Shown here piece after piece: positions 34,101 to 47,200 of a stretch of 64,000 bases of DNA. Under the pieces are notes generated by a model that saw nothing but the letters and a program-made list of their open reading frames with translations, did not search any database and was not told where the DNA came from. The position numbers and the translations under genes were made by a program. Where the stretch lies: the NCBI RefSeq assembly GCF_030272615.1, contig NC_081415.1, positions 624,465,740 through 624,529,739 of the forward strand, given 5' to 3'. This DNA comes from Cryptomeria japonica (taxonomy: Eukaryota > Streptophyta > Pinopsida > Cupressales > Cupressaceae). The first letter of the stretch is position 1; each line of letters starts with the position of its first letter.

Positions 34101-37100
34101 TTATGCAGGATTGTAGGGCCTGTAAAGCAGAAAAATCGAACCCTAGTCGTTCTCCCCTCCCCAACTCCAAGGAGAGAGAAGGGAGAGTCACTAGGGTTGA
34201 TGGTTTTCACTTGGGAGAGACTTTACATTCAAAAGAGGGGTTGAAACCCACAAGATCCAATCCCACACAATGCAAGGTTGGATTCTAAATGAGTTTCAAG
34301 GGTTAAGACATCAAGGATACCCTCTTTTGTAAAGAAATGTGGATAGAAAGATTAAGCTAGGAATGCATGAAAAGTGAGAAAGATTCGTTTATAAACAGAG
34401 ATAGGGATATGGGATGAAGCTGCGGACCTGGAATTAGTAGTAAAATGTCGAGACGGTGTTGTTCTGCAAATTTGAGTGAAAGTTGACGGGACGATAGCGC
34501 CCGGCGTGCACAGGGTCCTCCGAAAAATCCGCGAAACGAAGGTGGATCTGTTCGTCTCTGCACAAGGATTCCAGATCTTCAATTACAGCTGCGTACCTGC
34601 AACCTACACACAAAAAAGAGAGGATGATTGGGGGGTTAGGGATGAGGGGTTTGCCTTCAGGTCAAACCCCGGTTTTGGAATTAACCAAGAAATGAGAATG
34701 TTGTAAATGTAAATGTGTGTAATGTAAACAAGTACTAATACCTTGTTGTAAGAATGTTTGTATTCTTACATGCAAAGGTGTAATGTATGTAGTATGTTGT
34801 AGGTTGTATGTGATCTCCTCTTCAATGGTTGAATCCTTGTCTTGAATGCAACACTTAGCCTTGAATGGAGACTTAAAATGATCAATTGCTTGAAGGAATG
34901 CTTGAATGCTTGAATGCTTGAATGTTTGAATATCGCTTTCATGCCTTGCTCACATATGTCCTCCTCCCTTTTTGAGAGAGGAAATGTAGTTTATATACTT
35001 GCCAATTAGGGTTAAAAGACTGATTTTCCCGACCTTAGGCCGACCAGGAAATGTTATTTTCCAATTTGCAAACATAAAGACCCGAGACCCAAAAGAGACC
35101 GGGCCCAAAAATAGGGCCAGGGACCAGGGCGCTGGGCGCCATGGTTCTGGGGGACCAGGGTACTGGGCGCCCTAGTCCTGAAGGACCAGGGCGCTGGGTG
35201 CCATGGTCCCACCTCCAGGGACAGAAGGGTGCTAAGAAATGCAGTTTTTGATGTCATGAACAAGTTTCGGGGTCTCCATTCAGGTTCCGTGTTACATCAC
35301 CATCATGAAGACCCAAATGCAGTCGAAATTGCAAGTGTCGCAATTTTAGGACGCTACAGGGCCATAGCTTTTGAGTCTAGGAAACTTAAGACTCATGAAC
35401 TTAATTATCCCACTCATGACCTTGAGCTAGCAGCAGTAGTGCATGCACTTGTGAGGTGGAGACACTTCCTTTTAGGTCATCACTTCGAGCTGCATTCAGA
35501 TCATTAGAGTCTTTAGTACATTTTCACTTAACTGAACCTTAATGCACATCAGAGAAGATGGATGGAGTTCTTGTGTGAATATGATTTTGACATTCACTAC
35601 ATCAAAGGAAAGGAAAATGTAGTTGCAAATGCTTTGAGTAGGAGACGTCACGAGGTTTCCACCATATCTATGGGCATGGATTTGAGAGACCGTATACTAC
35701 AGCACTTCCTAGAGGATGGATGGTATGCAGAGGTTGGTCAGGTAATACGATCTTAGTTTACTCTAGAAGGGAAATATGTATATTATTTTTTGGAGTCCGA
35801 TGGACTGTTACGCCATAGAGGGTGCATTTATGTACCTTCCTCCGGAGGGTTGCGAGAGTTCATTGTCACGGAGGCTCATAGAGCTCCTTATGCAGTGCAT
35901 CCCGGGGTTAAAAAGCTGCATGTTGACTTGAGGCAGTTATATCATTAGCCGGGAATGCGGCAGCTCATTGCTGAGATAGTAGCTCGATGCCTCGAGTGTC
36001 AGAGAGTAAAGGAAGAGCACCACCATCCAGGTGGGTTGCTCTAGTCTCATGCTATACCATAGTGGAAGTGGGATACTATATCCATGGATTTCATCATTGG
36101 TCTTCCTATGTCTTCTTGTTGCCATGATGCTATCTTGGTGACAGTTGACAAGTTGACGAAAGTAGCTCACTTTTCACCAGTCCGTACTACATTCACAACT
36201 CCAGCCGTAGCACAAGTGTTCTTGCGAGACATTGTTAGACTTCATGGCATGCCCCGCAAGATTATTTTTGACAGGGATTCTCTTTTTACTTCTTCCTTTT
36301 GGAAGTCATTACAGGCAGCTATGGGCACTAAGCTCAATTTTAGTACAGCCTATCACCCGGAAACAGATGGTAAGACAGAGAGGGTCAATTAGGTGTTAGA
36401 GGATATGCTTTGCATGTATGTCATGGATCATCAGACCTGGTGGGAGGAGTATCTTCCCTTAGTGGAGTTTGCCTATAACAATGGGCATCACACTTCTTTG
36501 GGGATGCCACCCTATCAGGCATTATACGGCAGGCCTTGCAGGACGCCCTTGAGTTGGGATCGCATAGAGGATAGAGTTGCTATTGGTCCTGAGATAGTTC
36601 GGGATATGGAACAGCAGGTGGATTTGATTAGGCAGCATCTCAGAGAGGCTCAGGATAGATAGAAGAAATATGTTGATACAAAGAGGATAGATCGTAGCTA
36701 CTTGGTTGGAAACAGAGTCTTCTTGAGAGTGCGACTGCATAAGAGTCCAATCCATTACGGAAAGGGTTCTAAGCTCACACCTCACTTTGTAGGACCTTTT
36801 GAGATTCTTGAGAAGATAGGCCCAGTTGCCTACCATTTAGCATTGCCACTTAGCCTGCAACACATCCATGATGTGTTTCATGTATCAGTTTTGAGAAAAT
36901 ATATCTATGATCAGTCTCAAATTTTAGATTGGGATGCCTTGCAGGTGGAGTCAGATGGGCAGCTAGCTTTGGAGCCCATTCGCATTTTGGCATGCCAGAC
37001 GCTGGCCCTTCGAGGTTGAGAGCTGGACCAGGTTAGGGTCCAGTGGGATTGCTATGCTGAGGTTACGGCTTCATGGGAGGATGTAGCACGTATGAGATCA

Positions 37101-37148
37101 GAGTACCCCCACCTCTTTGATGAACTCCAGGAGGAAGTTCATGCCTAG
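31140..37148 (+). pseudogene. Chromovirus gag-pol polyprotein, degraded and split by a solo LTR
   Basis: An ATG at 31140 opens gag; after a frameshift near 31190 one frame continues to the TAG at 37146-37148, allowing for the 1243 inserted bases at 34121-35363. Order: gag core (about 31480-32040), a damaged zinc knuckle (about 32398, CFTCGAMGNMARDF with His and Cys lost), retropepsin with DSGAT (about 32630), RT (33100-33680), RNase H (about 34000-35510, LTR inside), integrase (about 35850-36400) with D, D and E in MDFIIGLP, FDRDS and TDGKTERVN, a GPY-like region and a C-terminal chromodomain-like block (VQWDCYAEVTASWEDVA). The RT active box reads FLND (codon 33629-33631 Asn for Asp). At least a dozen in-frame stops are present, most explained by C-to-T (for example 31262-31264, 31280-31282, 31397-31399). 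Confidence 0.9.
34121..35358 (-). mobile_element. Solo Tat-type LTR inserted in chromovirus RNase H
   Basis: Reverse copy of the LTR family seen at 11803 and 62338: begins TGTAAAGCAG and ends AGGACGCTACA on the plus strand. GGGCC flanks it at 34116-34120 and 35359-35363. The interrupted RNase H frame resumes exactly after one copy of the duplication. No internal region remains, so the parent element was lost by LTR-LTR recombination. Confidence 0.95.
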
Positions 37149-37158
37149 AGGGGGAGGG
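37147..37158 (+). promoter_or_regulatory. Polypurine tract of chromovirus
   Basis: AGAGGGGGAGGG overlaps the polyprotein stop and directly abuts the 3' LTR start (TGTGAGG). Confidence 0.9.
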
Positions 37159-39940
37159 TGTGAGGCCTCACCTCGACTCAGTCTAACATTTCAGTGATTT
37201 TTATATATTGACTATTATGGATACTTTATTTTGAGGCATTTTGGAATTTAGAACTTATATGATTTCAGGATTTGGATAACATTGCTATATTTCGATGATT
37301 TACTTATATGCTTTATGAGATAGAACACTACATGATTGTTAGATAAGATGATATTGTGATGATAGATGTCGTTATTGAATTTGTAGGACTTTACTATGAT
37401 AATAGAACTAGGATGTATGGTTTAGTTTATGTGAATTAGGATGAAATTTCTTTTGTGAAATTGCTTGATAAAAGATGTATTTAATCTGTTCAGATGTAAA
37501 TTGTATGCAAGTGATGATGTGTATTGTTATTCCTTTGAATTATATTATATGTGGATAATTGAAAGTACTAATGTGTAAATTGAGATGTGCAGGAAGTTAT
37601 CCATGTGACCATGGAAATATTACGGAGAACCAAACCTAGACTTATGTATGTTCGTAAGCTAGGGGTTGTCTATTTGGAGAGACAACACCCCATTTGTGTT
37701 GTATTTTATTCGTAACAGTATATGCTGCATGTGTGTTAAGTGTTATTTAAATTTATTGGGTAAAATCCACAAGAGACGATTTCATGTTTTAAATTATAAA
37801 AGTGTTTTAATTGTGTCACTTGACACATGTGTGGATTTAAGTTTAAATGTTTTTTTTTTGTCTCTTGGTGGGAAAGTGTTCAACTAGAGCTTTTTCACTT
37901 AATGTAACGTGATGTCATAAATACCTTGGGAAAAGAATCTTTGGAGAGGTCAACATATGTTTGACCCGAAAATAAACTTCAAAGGGGTTTAAAATGGGTT
38001 AAATGAACACCTAGGGGTAGTTTAATAGGGTTTCCTAAAGCCCATAAGGTATACCTAAGGGTTAGGGGTAATTTTAGGCAAGTTTCTACTCCTAACTGGC
38101 CTTTTTGACACTCTAAAATTTGGCTTTTCTGAGTTGTGCGAAAATTGAAATTAGAAGTTTGAACCTAGTTGTAAACTTTCCTATTCGAATGAGAGTTCTC
38201 TTTCCCATTCTATCTTACCTTCCTCTTTAGTTTTTAGAAACTTGTGAGAACTGAGAGAATGAGCTTCTTAAGCAAGAATTTGAAAATTTGAGGGTAATCA
38301 CCCACTCTCCATTTTTGGAGACAAGAGAATTTTTGAAAAAGAATAGAATAGATTTGAATAGCAAAATTTGGCTAAGGGTAGAAGAAGAAGATCCATGGAA
38401 TTGGGCAGCTCTTCCTCAAATACTATCCTACCTTTGCACAGATTAAGGTTTGTTACATTCTTCTTTAAATGACTTTTGTTTGCATGTGTTTTGAAGGTAT
38501 GTTGGTGTAAGAACTTTGTTTTCTTGTATGTCCTTTTTGGGAATTTCATTTGGTATTTTGCATTATGTTTGTATGGGTTTTTGGGAGTTTTTTCAAGACC
38601 TCTTACGCTTGGGAGAGCGAAGGATCTTGTGGGTGGTAGCAGTGACAACCCTCGAGTGAGAGACTCTCATTTTGAGAGCGATCACAAGGGATTTTTGTGT
38701 GACCCTTACTGCATGGCCTGTTTGTGCAATGGGGGTCATAAGGAGGGATATAAGGCTAGAATGCCTTGGGGGGCATAAGGAATAAGGGGTTCAAATTTTT
38801 GATGTATTTGTTGTGCCATGAGGTGGCTACATATTTTCCATACTTGTAGTTCTCCTTAGGGTATTGGTCCACTACCACCCTTAAAAAGGTCATCACCAAA
38901 GTGTGGTGCAGTGTAGCCAAGTTGGGAGTGTGTTTGAAATCTATGTGTTTTCTGTCTTCTATGTGTTTGCATGTTTGTTGCCCGTCTAGGGCTTGCTTCT
39001 CCGAGCTCGGAGGTGGCTACCAGTTAGCCTAGACTGGGAGGTGAGCACTCCATGGTCATATTTGTGATTTATTATGCAGGATTGTCAGGAGAAAAGAATA
39101 GGACAAGTGAAAAGTTGCAGAAGATTATTGTTGCAAAAATCTAATTTCATTTGTATTTATTAGTTTTAAAAGGAGAAATACACCCACATTCGTTGGAATG
39201 AGAGGCTAATTGTAAATTCGAAATATAGACAGGAGATTAGTGATTGTATTTAAATAAAGAAACATCTTGTAAACTTTGCAGAATATCTTTAATATTGTAA
39301 AAAGCTAGATATATTCCTATTTCTATTTGAAAAGAATTACTTTTGAATTGCATGCAATAGTCATTGTAATATGAAAATCTGTTTTATTTAATTGTATGTT
39401 TTTCTTTCTTCTGTGAATTTGTCTTCATTTTAATTGTAGAAAATATGAGTTGTAGTTGTTGTTAGATTTTAGTAAAAATATCTAGTCAGTTGCTGTAGAA
39501 ATTGTAGAACCAGTAAATGTATTTATTGTAGAAAAGAATAATGTATTCCTAAATTAGTATTCCCTAAGTTCAGAAATAAATTTTATTCGATGTGCTATGA
39601 TGAATAGTTTAGCAGGAAATTTATTTCATTCTTAGGCATTCAAAAATAAAATTAAATAGAAAAGGCATAAGTTAGATTTGCATGCAAATTGTATATCGAA
39701 AAATAAATTAATTATTTCTGTTGCTTGTAAAAGTAATATAGTAGAATGAAGTTTTGAAAATCATTGTCCCATCTAAATCAAAATACTAGAGCCTATTTAT
39801 TTTAATTGGATGCCTCATGGAAATTTATAAATTCATACAAATATAGTATTAAGGTAGTTTGCATGTATATCATTATAACTATGTTTTAAAAAATAAAATA
39901 AAATGCGTGGTATATATATATATATAGATATAGATATATC

Positions 39941-39978
<38 letters not shown>

Positions 39979-40746
39979 TGGCGCCCCCGTCACCCCCTTA
40001 AACCCACAAAATTTACCATGGTCGCCGCTCGATGGGTTTCAGCCCTGCATCAAAGTGTTAACCAAAAAATATATATATTAAACCCTAGCCCGAGTAGGGC
40101 TAGGGTAATAAATAAATCAAATAAAATGGTAACTCATTTAGATTAGGGCCATTTTATAATTGAAAATCCCTAATTAGGGTTTGAAAGGTTTAATTGCTAT
40201 TAAGTTGGGAAATCTTTTTTGAAGGCTAATATATATATATTTGGGTAAGTATTTTTATGTAGATACAAATATTTAAATACCCATATATGATATTTATTAG
40301 GAAGTTGGGGAAAATTTAAAGAATAAAGCCTAACCTTATATTTTAAAATTTGTTTAGTATGGTAAATACTTAATTGTGCCTAGTTAATCTAATTAGAATA
40401 TTTACTTTTAAGTTTGGATTTAAAAGGGATTAATTTAAGCACCTTTCATTTTGAGGTTAGAATGGATGCTAGAAAAATAATTTTTAATTAGCTTTCTAAA
40501 GTCGATTAATAGCTACCCGTAATTAATTTTGCCCGTGTAAATTAATTATCTAAACTAAATGACACTTTAATCGATTATTTTAATTATTGATTTAAAAATG
40601 GATTTTAGACTATATAGTCTTATTGGAGATTAAATTTATCTTCATCTACTATTTTTAATGAGGTTGATTTAATTAAACTATTGACTACATTTCATGAGAA
40701 TATTAAAAAAATCATTCCCTTTTTGCCCTAAATTTTTGCCATGACA
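37159..40746 (+). repeat. 3' LTR of chromovirus
   Basis: Length 3588, 320 shorter than the 5' copy, mostly through the missing GC minisatellite and shorter AT tracts. Otherwise the copies match closely with scattered, mostly transition differences. Ends ATGACA and is followed by TAGGA. Confidence 0.93.
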
Positions 40747-42122
40747 TAGGACACCATATGACCCATAATGACACTATATGGTGTTCTAAGGGGTGACATG
40801 GTATCCTAAGGGGTCATCTGGTGTCCTATGACACCTTAGGACACCATATAATCCCTTAGGACACAATATAGGGTTTTCAAGGGTCATAGTATCATTAGGG
40901 ATCATATTGTGTCATATGACCCCTTAGGACACCATATGACCCCTCATAACATAATATGGTTATTTTATGGGTTATATGGTTTCCTACGGGGTCATATGGT
41001 GTCTTCTGGGGTCATAGGACACCATATGACCCCTTAGGTGTCATTAGGGATCATATTGTGTCTTAACGGGTCATATGGTGTCTTATGACCCCTTAAGACA
41101 CAATATGACCCCTTAGGACACCTTATGTTGTCATTATGGGTCATATGGTGTCCTATGGCATCATAAGACACCTAATGACCGCTTAGCACACCATACGACC
41201 CATAATGACACTATATGGTATCCTAAGGGGTCATAGGACACCATATGACCCCTTAGGACACAATGTGAACCCTAACGACATGTAAGGGGTTATATGGTAT
41301 CCTAAGGGGTGATAACACACTATATGACCCGTTAGAATACCATATGACCCCTTAGGACACCATATGACCCACAATGACAATATATGGTGTTCTAAGGGGT
41401 CACATGGTGTCCTAAGGGGTCATCTAGTGTCCTATGACCCCTTAGGACACTATATGGTGTCGTTATGGGTTGTATGGTGTCGTAAGGGGTCATATGGTGT
41501 CCTATGACCGGTTAGGACACCATGTGACCCCTTAGGACACAATATGGTGTCGTTATGGGTCATATGGTGTACTAGGGGGTCATGTGGTGTCTGATGGGGT
41601 CATAGGACACCATATGACCCCTTAGGTGTCATTAGGGATCATATTTTGTCTTAACGGGTCATATGGTGTGTTATGACCCCTTAAGACACTATATGACCCC
41701 TTAGGACACCTTATGTTGTCATTATGGGTTTAATGGTGTCCTACGGGATCATCGCACACCATAAGACCATATTGACCCCATATGGTGTCCTAAGGCATCA
41801 TAGGATACCATACGAACCATATTGACACCATATGGTGTACTAAGGGGTCATATGGTGTCCTAAGGGGTCATAGGACACCATATAACCCCTTAGGAGACAA
41901 TATGACCCCTAACGACACCTAAGAGGTCATATGGTGTCTTAAGCGGTCATATTGTGTCCTATGACCACGTAGGACAACATATAGTGTTGTTATGGGTCCT
42001 ATGGTATTCTAAGAGGTCATATGGTGTCCTATGACCCCTTAGGACACCATATGACCCCTTAGGTGTTGTTAGGGGTCATATTGTGTCCTAAGGGGTCATA
42101 TGGTGTCCTATGACCCCTTAGG
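40747..42122. repeat. Satellite array, right block
   Basis: Same 20-base modules as the left block, with the landmark TAGGACACCTTATGTTG at 41114 and 41702 (588 apart). It continues the left array in register across the chromovirus. It ends near 42122 at GGACCTAGAGAGAGG. Confidence 0.95.
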
Positions 42123-42400
42123 ACCTAGAGAGAGGAGGGAGTGAGGAAGAAATTGAGGGAAAGAGGTGAGAGAGGGAATTAGATGGGTGTAAGGATGGAG
42201 AGGGAGATAGCTCGAGGGATAGGAGAATAAGGGTATTGTGAGTGCTAGAGAGGGGAGGGACAAAGAAGAGTATGTATCTATAAGAATGAAGAGCCCAAGA
42301 AGAGGTAAGGGGAGAGAGAGAATATGAGGTCTAGTTCATAGACAAAGATGAAACTACGAGGGAAGGGAGATAAAGAAGGGAGAGGTGAGATGGGGATTTC
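42123..42400 (+). repeat. Purine-rich (GA) low-complexity tract
   Basis: Almost pure A/G on the plus strand (GAGAGAGGAGGGAG-like). No gene; the minus-strand Ser/Leu/Phe-rich ORF is a composition artefact. Confidence 0.8.
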
Positions 42401-42425
42401 TATGTACACATTTAGTGCTCTCCCT

Positions 42426-42478
42426 ATTTGGCACGTGCCAAATGTGGAATATGGACAACATTTGGTGCGCACCAAATG
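42426..42478. repeat. Two perfect palindromes beside the satellite
   Basis: ATTTGGCACGTGCCAAAT (42426-42443) and CATTTGGTGCGCACCAAATG (42459-42478) are each perfectly self-complementary. The first contains a CACGTG G-box. A preceding TTTAGTGC word (42411) is shared with the left flank of the satellite. Confidence 0.9.
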
Positions 42479-42504
42479 GGAAAATCCATTCATCACATTT
42501 GGCA

Positions 42505-43162
42505 ACTCAAATTGATGACCCAAAAGAAAATGTCTTCAATGAATAAGAGCATGGACAACTGCTACTAACTCCAGATTGTGGGTAGGGTAGTTTAACTCAT
42601 TATCATTGAGTTTGTGAGATTCATAGGCTATCACACATCCATATTGCATAAGGACTGCCCCCATACCCTCTAGAGAAGCATTGATACAAACCAAAAAATC
42701 ACCTATTGGGTTAGGAACTACAAAAATAGGAGTGTTGGTCAAACATTCCTTAAGAGTTTGAAATGCTTTCTCACACTACTTTGTCCAATATAACTTCTTT
42801 CATTTCCTTTGAAGAGAAGTAATAGGTTGAGCTATCCTCAAAAATCATTCATAAAGCATTTATAATATCTAGCCAAAATCATGAAAATGTGGAGCTGTGA
42901 CACATTAATCAATGTTGGCCACTCCACAACAACTTAAATCTTAGAAGTATTTACTACGATACCTTTACCAAAGATGAGATGACCAAGTTATTTTACTTGT
43001 GGCTAGAAAAACTCACACATAGCCAAATTGGCACAACACGGATTATCACAAAGACACTCCAACACCCGATACAAGTTATCCCAATGTTCCTCCATAGTTC
43101 TTGAGTAAACCAAAATATCATTGAGAAACACTAAAAAAAACTGGTCAAGGTACTTGTGGAAC
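42505..43162 (-). pseudogene. Ty3 RT/RNase H fragment (left half of an element split by Copia)
   Basis: Minus-strand translation gives KYLDQFFLVFLNDILVYS (RT active box, FLND with Asn for the first Asp at 43122-43120) and downstream an RNase H start (FLVCINASLEG, Asp to Asn). Frameshifts and stops break the part between. Homology to the chromovirus stops near 42505, after the FEL of HFLLGHQFEL, at a CATTTGG word. The 3' remainder is lost. Confidence 0.85.
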
Positions 43163-44223
43163 TGTTGGTATTTTGGTATGGTTTTGTCATTGATGTCAAC
43201 ACCTACTGAAAATAAGCACTTTGGAGATCTAGCAACATTCACCAGCAAGAAAGTAACTATTGCACAGTTACTGGTATATGGTTCACCGGTAGGATATAAT
43301 GTTCATCGACACTTGGAATGATATGGAAGACACTTGGTAATGTTGAAGACATCGTGTGGACACTTTGTTTTGAAGAATTGATCATTGGTATATTCATATT
43401 TGCATATTTGCTTTTATCGGCAAATAGGTCCAGGTTATCTAGGGTTACACCAGCAGGTTTATCTTTTCCAGATGATCATGGCATGCTATGGAGATGGTTT
43501 ATTATTGATGTAAATGCATTAAGCTGACATGTTTAATCAGTTATTGCATCGGATATTATATTGTTTGTAAAATGATTTTATTGTAATATCTTGTAGAGCC
43601 GACCTACTAAAATTGGTCTTAGGGTATGCTATAAATGTAAGATCTTATTTGTAAGATCAAGTGTGGAATGCAAAAAAGGATTGTGTGAAGGTATATGCGA
43701 GATTAAGCAGAGGTATACATGAAGACATCATTTGAAGGTGAAGCTAGGTTTTTGTAGAAGCATATAAGCATTACACCGGTACTGAATCCAGCATATGAAG
43801 ATGCTATTTTGTGCAGTACATTCTTATTGGATTTAACCATCCAATTGTAGTTGGTGTGACTCCCATTTTGTAATTGAGTAATGAGCTCTAGGCTATTGGC
43901 CTTTCTGCATGTGCAGACCCCATTATGTACACTTACTATCTGCAGTAGTATCATCTGATTGTGGGTAAGGTTTCCCACCGTGGTTTTTCCCCTTATAGGG
44001 TTTCCACGTACAAATATTGGTGTTATGTGTTATGGATGACTTTATGTTTATGTTTCATGGATTAATCTTTACCGGTATAACAATTTACTATTAACATTGT
44101 CTATCGGCATACTTAACTAGTTTACCGGTATTAAGCATTAAGTTGGTTAATTGGTTTTTGGTTTGAATTTATTAGACAACTGATTCACCCCCCCCCCCTC
44201 TCAGTTGTCTCTGGGACCTAACA
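43163..44223 (+). repeat. 5' LTR of plus-strand Copia
   Basis: TGTTGGTATT...GACCTAACA, 1061 bases. A C-tract near the end (about 44188-44198) differs in length from the partner. Confidence 0.94.
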
Positions 44224-44225
44224 AT

Positions 44226-44237
44226 TGGTATCAGAGC
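44226..44237 (+). promoter_or_regulatory. Primer binding site of plus-strand Copia
   Basis: TGGTATCAGAGC two bases after the LTR end, complementary to initiator-Met tRNA. Confidence 0.93.
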
Positions 44238-44279
44238 ATAGTCCTCTTTTGCAGAAGTTTAACAACTTGAGGAGATCCA

Positions 44280-47200
44280 ATGTCTACAAATTACTTTAGG
44301 AAGGATAGTCCTAAACTTGATGGAACCAACTATGGGATATGGAAGATCAGAATGGAAACACATCTGAATTGCATTGGTAAAGACATTTGGGAAGTTACAA
44401 AGAATGGTTATACTACTGCTGTAGCTGGTCAGACTGCTCCGACTACCTTAGATAAAGATGAAGAGAATGATTTCAAAGTAAGAGAAGCACTTTTGAGTGC
44501 ATTATTAGATCAACAAATCATGGGATTATCATATAGGTCTACTGCTAAAGCTATTTGGGATCATTTGGAAACACTGAATGAAGAAGATTCCACAGTCAAG
44601 ATTGCAAAACTTGAAAGCTTCTAAGTCAGGTATGAACATCTGAAAATGGAAGAAGATGAAAGGATTTCTGCTTTTATGGAAAGAGTAAATGAAATTGTTT
44701 TGGGTATTAAATGTTGTGTAGGAACTCTGAGTGAGGATGAAATTGTTTCAAAAATATTAAGAGGTTTACCACCGACATATAAAATGAAGGTTACTACTAT
44801 AAATGAGTTGAGAACAATGCCTAATACATCAGTAACTAGGGATACATTGATTGGAAAACTTTCAGCCTTTGAAATTGAGGAATTTGATCCTGTTGCTACT
44901 ATAAAAACTGATTTGGCCTTTAAAGCATCAACATCATCTGCTCCATCATTTGACAAATCAGACTAGAGAGCCTTTTATGCAAGAGAACTTGAAGAAACCA
45001 AGAAGGAGAATGAAGAGCTTGAAGAACTTGAAGCACTATTTGCAAGAAAAATGCCAAAAGGTCCAATTGGAAGTAAGTATGAAGGTAAAGCACCCTTTAA
45101 ATGTTTTAACTGCAATAAGATTGGTCATATGGCTTCAAGATGCCCTGATAGACATGCTATACTAAGAGAAGAAGCTAGAAGAACATACAAGCCTAATCCT
45201 GAATATTAGAGATACAAATTTAAGAAGAACAAAGACAAATCTTGTTACATTGTTGATGAAGGTGTGACTGATGATTCTGATGAGGATCTAGCAGAAAATG
45301 GATGGGTTTTTGTTGCTATAACAGAGGATCAACCGACACCTACTGCTCAACCGGTAGAACAAGCCCTAGCAGCTAAAGTTGAAGCAAAGGATGAATGGAT
45401 CATTGACTCATGATGCTCACATCACATGACTGGAGACAAAGGTAAATTCTTAAACTTTCAAGAATATAATGGAGGTTTAGTAAGATTTGGCGATGACAAA
45501 GCCTATTCAATCAAAGATAAGGGTTCAATATCTCTTGATGGTAAGCATAACACTAGCAATGTCTACTATGTTGAAGGATTAAAGCATAATCTTTTAAGTG
45601 TTGGTCAATTAGTTGAGAAAGGATTTCAGTTACAATTTAAAAATGGAAAATGCAAAATCATGAATAGAACTGGTTTGGAAATTGCAACCGGTAATTAGAC
45701 TAGAGGCAATATCTTTCATTTGAATAATAGTGAAAAGGCATGCTTAATTGCACATATAGATGAAAGTTGGTTATGGCATAAGAGACTATGTCATGTAAAC
45801 TTTGATTGCATGGTAAAAATCAGTACTTCTAAGGTAGTTAGAGATCTACCTAAAATTGTGAAACCTCAGAATACAATTTGTAAGGAATGTCAATTTGGAA
45901 AACAAGTTAGAGCTAGTTTCAAAAGTATTCCAGAAAAATCCAATAATGCTCTTGATTTAATTCATACTGATTTATGTTGTCCATATAGAACTAGAAGCTT
46001 ACAAGGTGATAGATATTTCATGCTAATTATTGATGATTATTCTAGAATGTGTTGGGTTACTTTTCTCAGAGAAAAATCAGAAGCACTTGGGAAGTTCAAA
46101 CTGTTCAAAGCAATGGTTGAAAATGAAATCGGTAAGAAAATCAAATGTTTAAGATCAGATCAAGGAGGAGAATTCACATCTAAGGACTTTAATACATTCC
46201 GTGAAGTGAATGGAATCAGAAGACAGTTATCAGCACCTCGGACACCATAGCAGAATGGAGTTGTTGAAAGGAAAAACAAAACTATCTTGGATGCAGCAAG
46301 AAGTATGTTATCAGAAGCAAATCTACCACATGTGTATTAGAGAGAGGTATTTAGCACTGTTGTCTATACATTCAACAAAGTTCACATCAAAGGTGAAACC
46401 GGTAAGACCCTTCATGAACTATGGTTTGGTAATACTCCTACTCTTAAGTATTTCAAAAATTTTGGAAGTAAATGTTATATTAGAAGAGATGAGTATGTTG
46501 GCAAATTTGATCCTAGAAGTGATGAAGGAATATTTCTTGGTTATTCATCTAAGAGAAAGGCATATAGATGTTTTAATAAGAGATTGCAGAAAATTGTTGA
46601 GAGTACAAATGTAAAGATTGATGAACAATTTAGAGGAACTTCAAGGTATATAGACTCTGAACTGGCAATAGAAAGTGTGACAAATGAACCTATATTGAAT
46701 CCACTGGTACAGAATGAAGATCCAATTACTCCGATATCATCAGAGGATTCCACAGTAATTGAAGAACAACAACAAACTTAGACACCCCGGTATGTAAGAT
46801 TGAATCATTTTGAAGATCAGATAATTGGAAACAAATTTAAAAGAGTTATGACAAGAGGAAGATTGGCAAATGAAGAGGTATGTCTTATTTCTCAATTGAA
46901 CCATCATCTATCAATGAGGCATTTGAAGATAAATTTTGGATTAAAGCTATGGAAGAAGAATTAGGACAAATTGAGAAAAATAATACTTGGACATTAGTTC
47001 CCCAGCCTAAAGATACAAATGTAATTGGAACCAAATGGGTATTTAGAAACAAACTTAATGAAGATGGTAAGGTTGTCAGAAATAAAGCAAGACTAGTGTA
47101 TAAGGGATATTCTCAGAAAGAAGGAGTTGATTACAATGAAACCTTTGCACCAGTAGCCATAATTGAGGCAGTTAGATTATTCTTGGCTTTTGCAGCTCAC

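Larger units (their letters stand above)
27061..40746 (+). mobile_element. Ty3 chromovirus (Tekay/Del-like) with 3.6-3.9 kb LTRs
   Basis: LTRs TGTGAGGCCT...ATGACA bound a 6.2-kb interior with initiator-Met primer site, gag, protease, RT, RNase H, integrase, chromodomain-like tail and polypurine tract. TAGGA flanks both sides (27056-27060, 40747-40751), and the satellite module reads on perfectly across the removed element. Very long LTRs, the initiator-Met primer site and the chromodomain fit the Tekay (Del) lineage. A solo Tat LTR is inserted in its RNase H region. Confidence 0.93.

Noticed and set aside
42426-42443. G-box (CACGTG) as a light or stress-response promoter
   Set aside because: The motif is the centre of a perfect palindrome next to satellite and no gene start lies nearby, so a promoter role is not supported.
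42278-42523. Minus-strand ORF rich in Ser, Leu and Phe
   Set aside because: It is a translation of the GA-rich tract and the end of the Ty3 fragment, not a gene.
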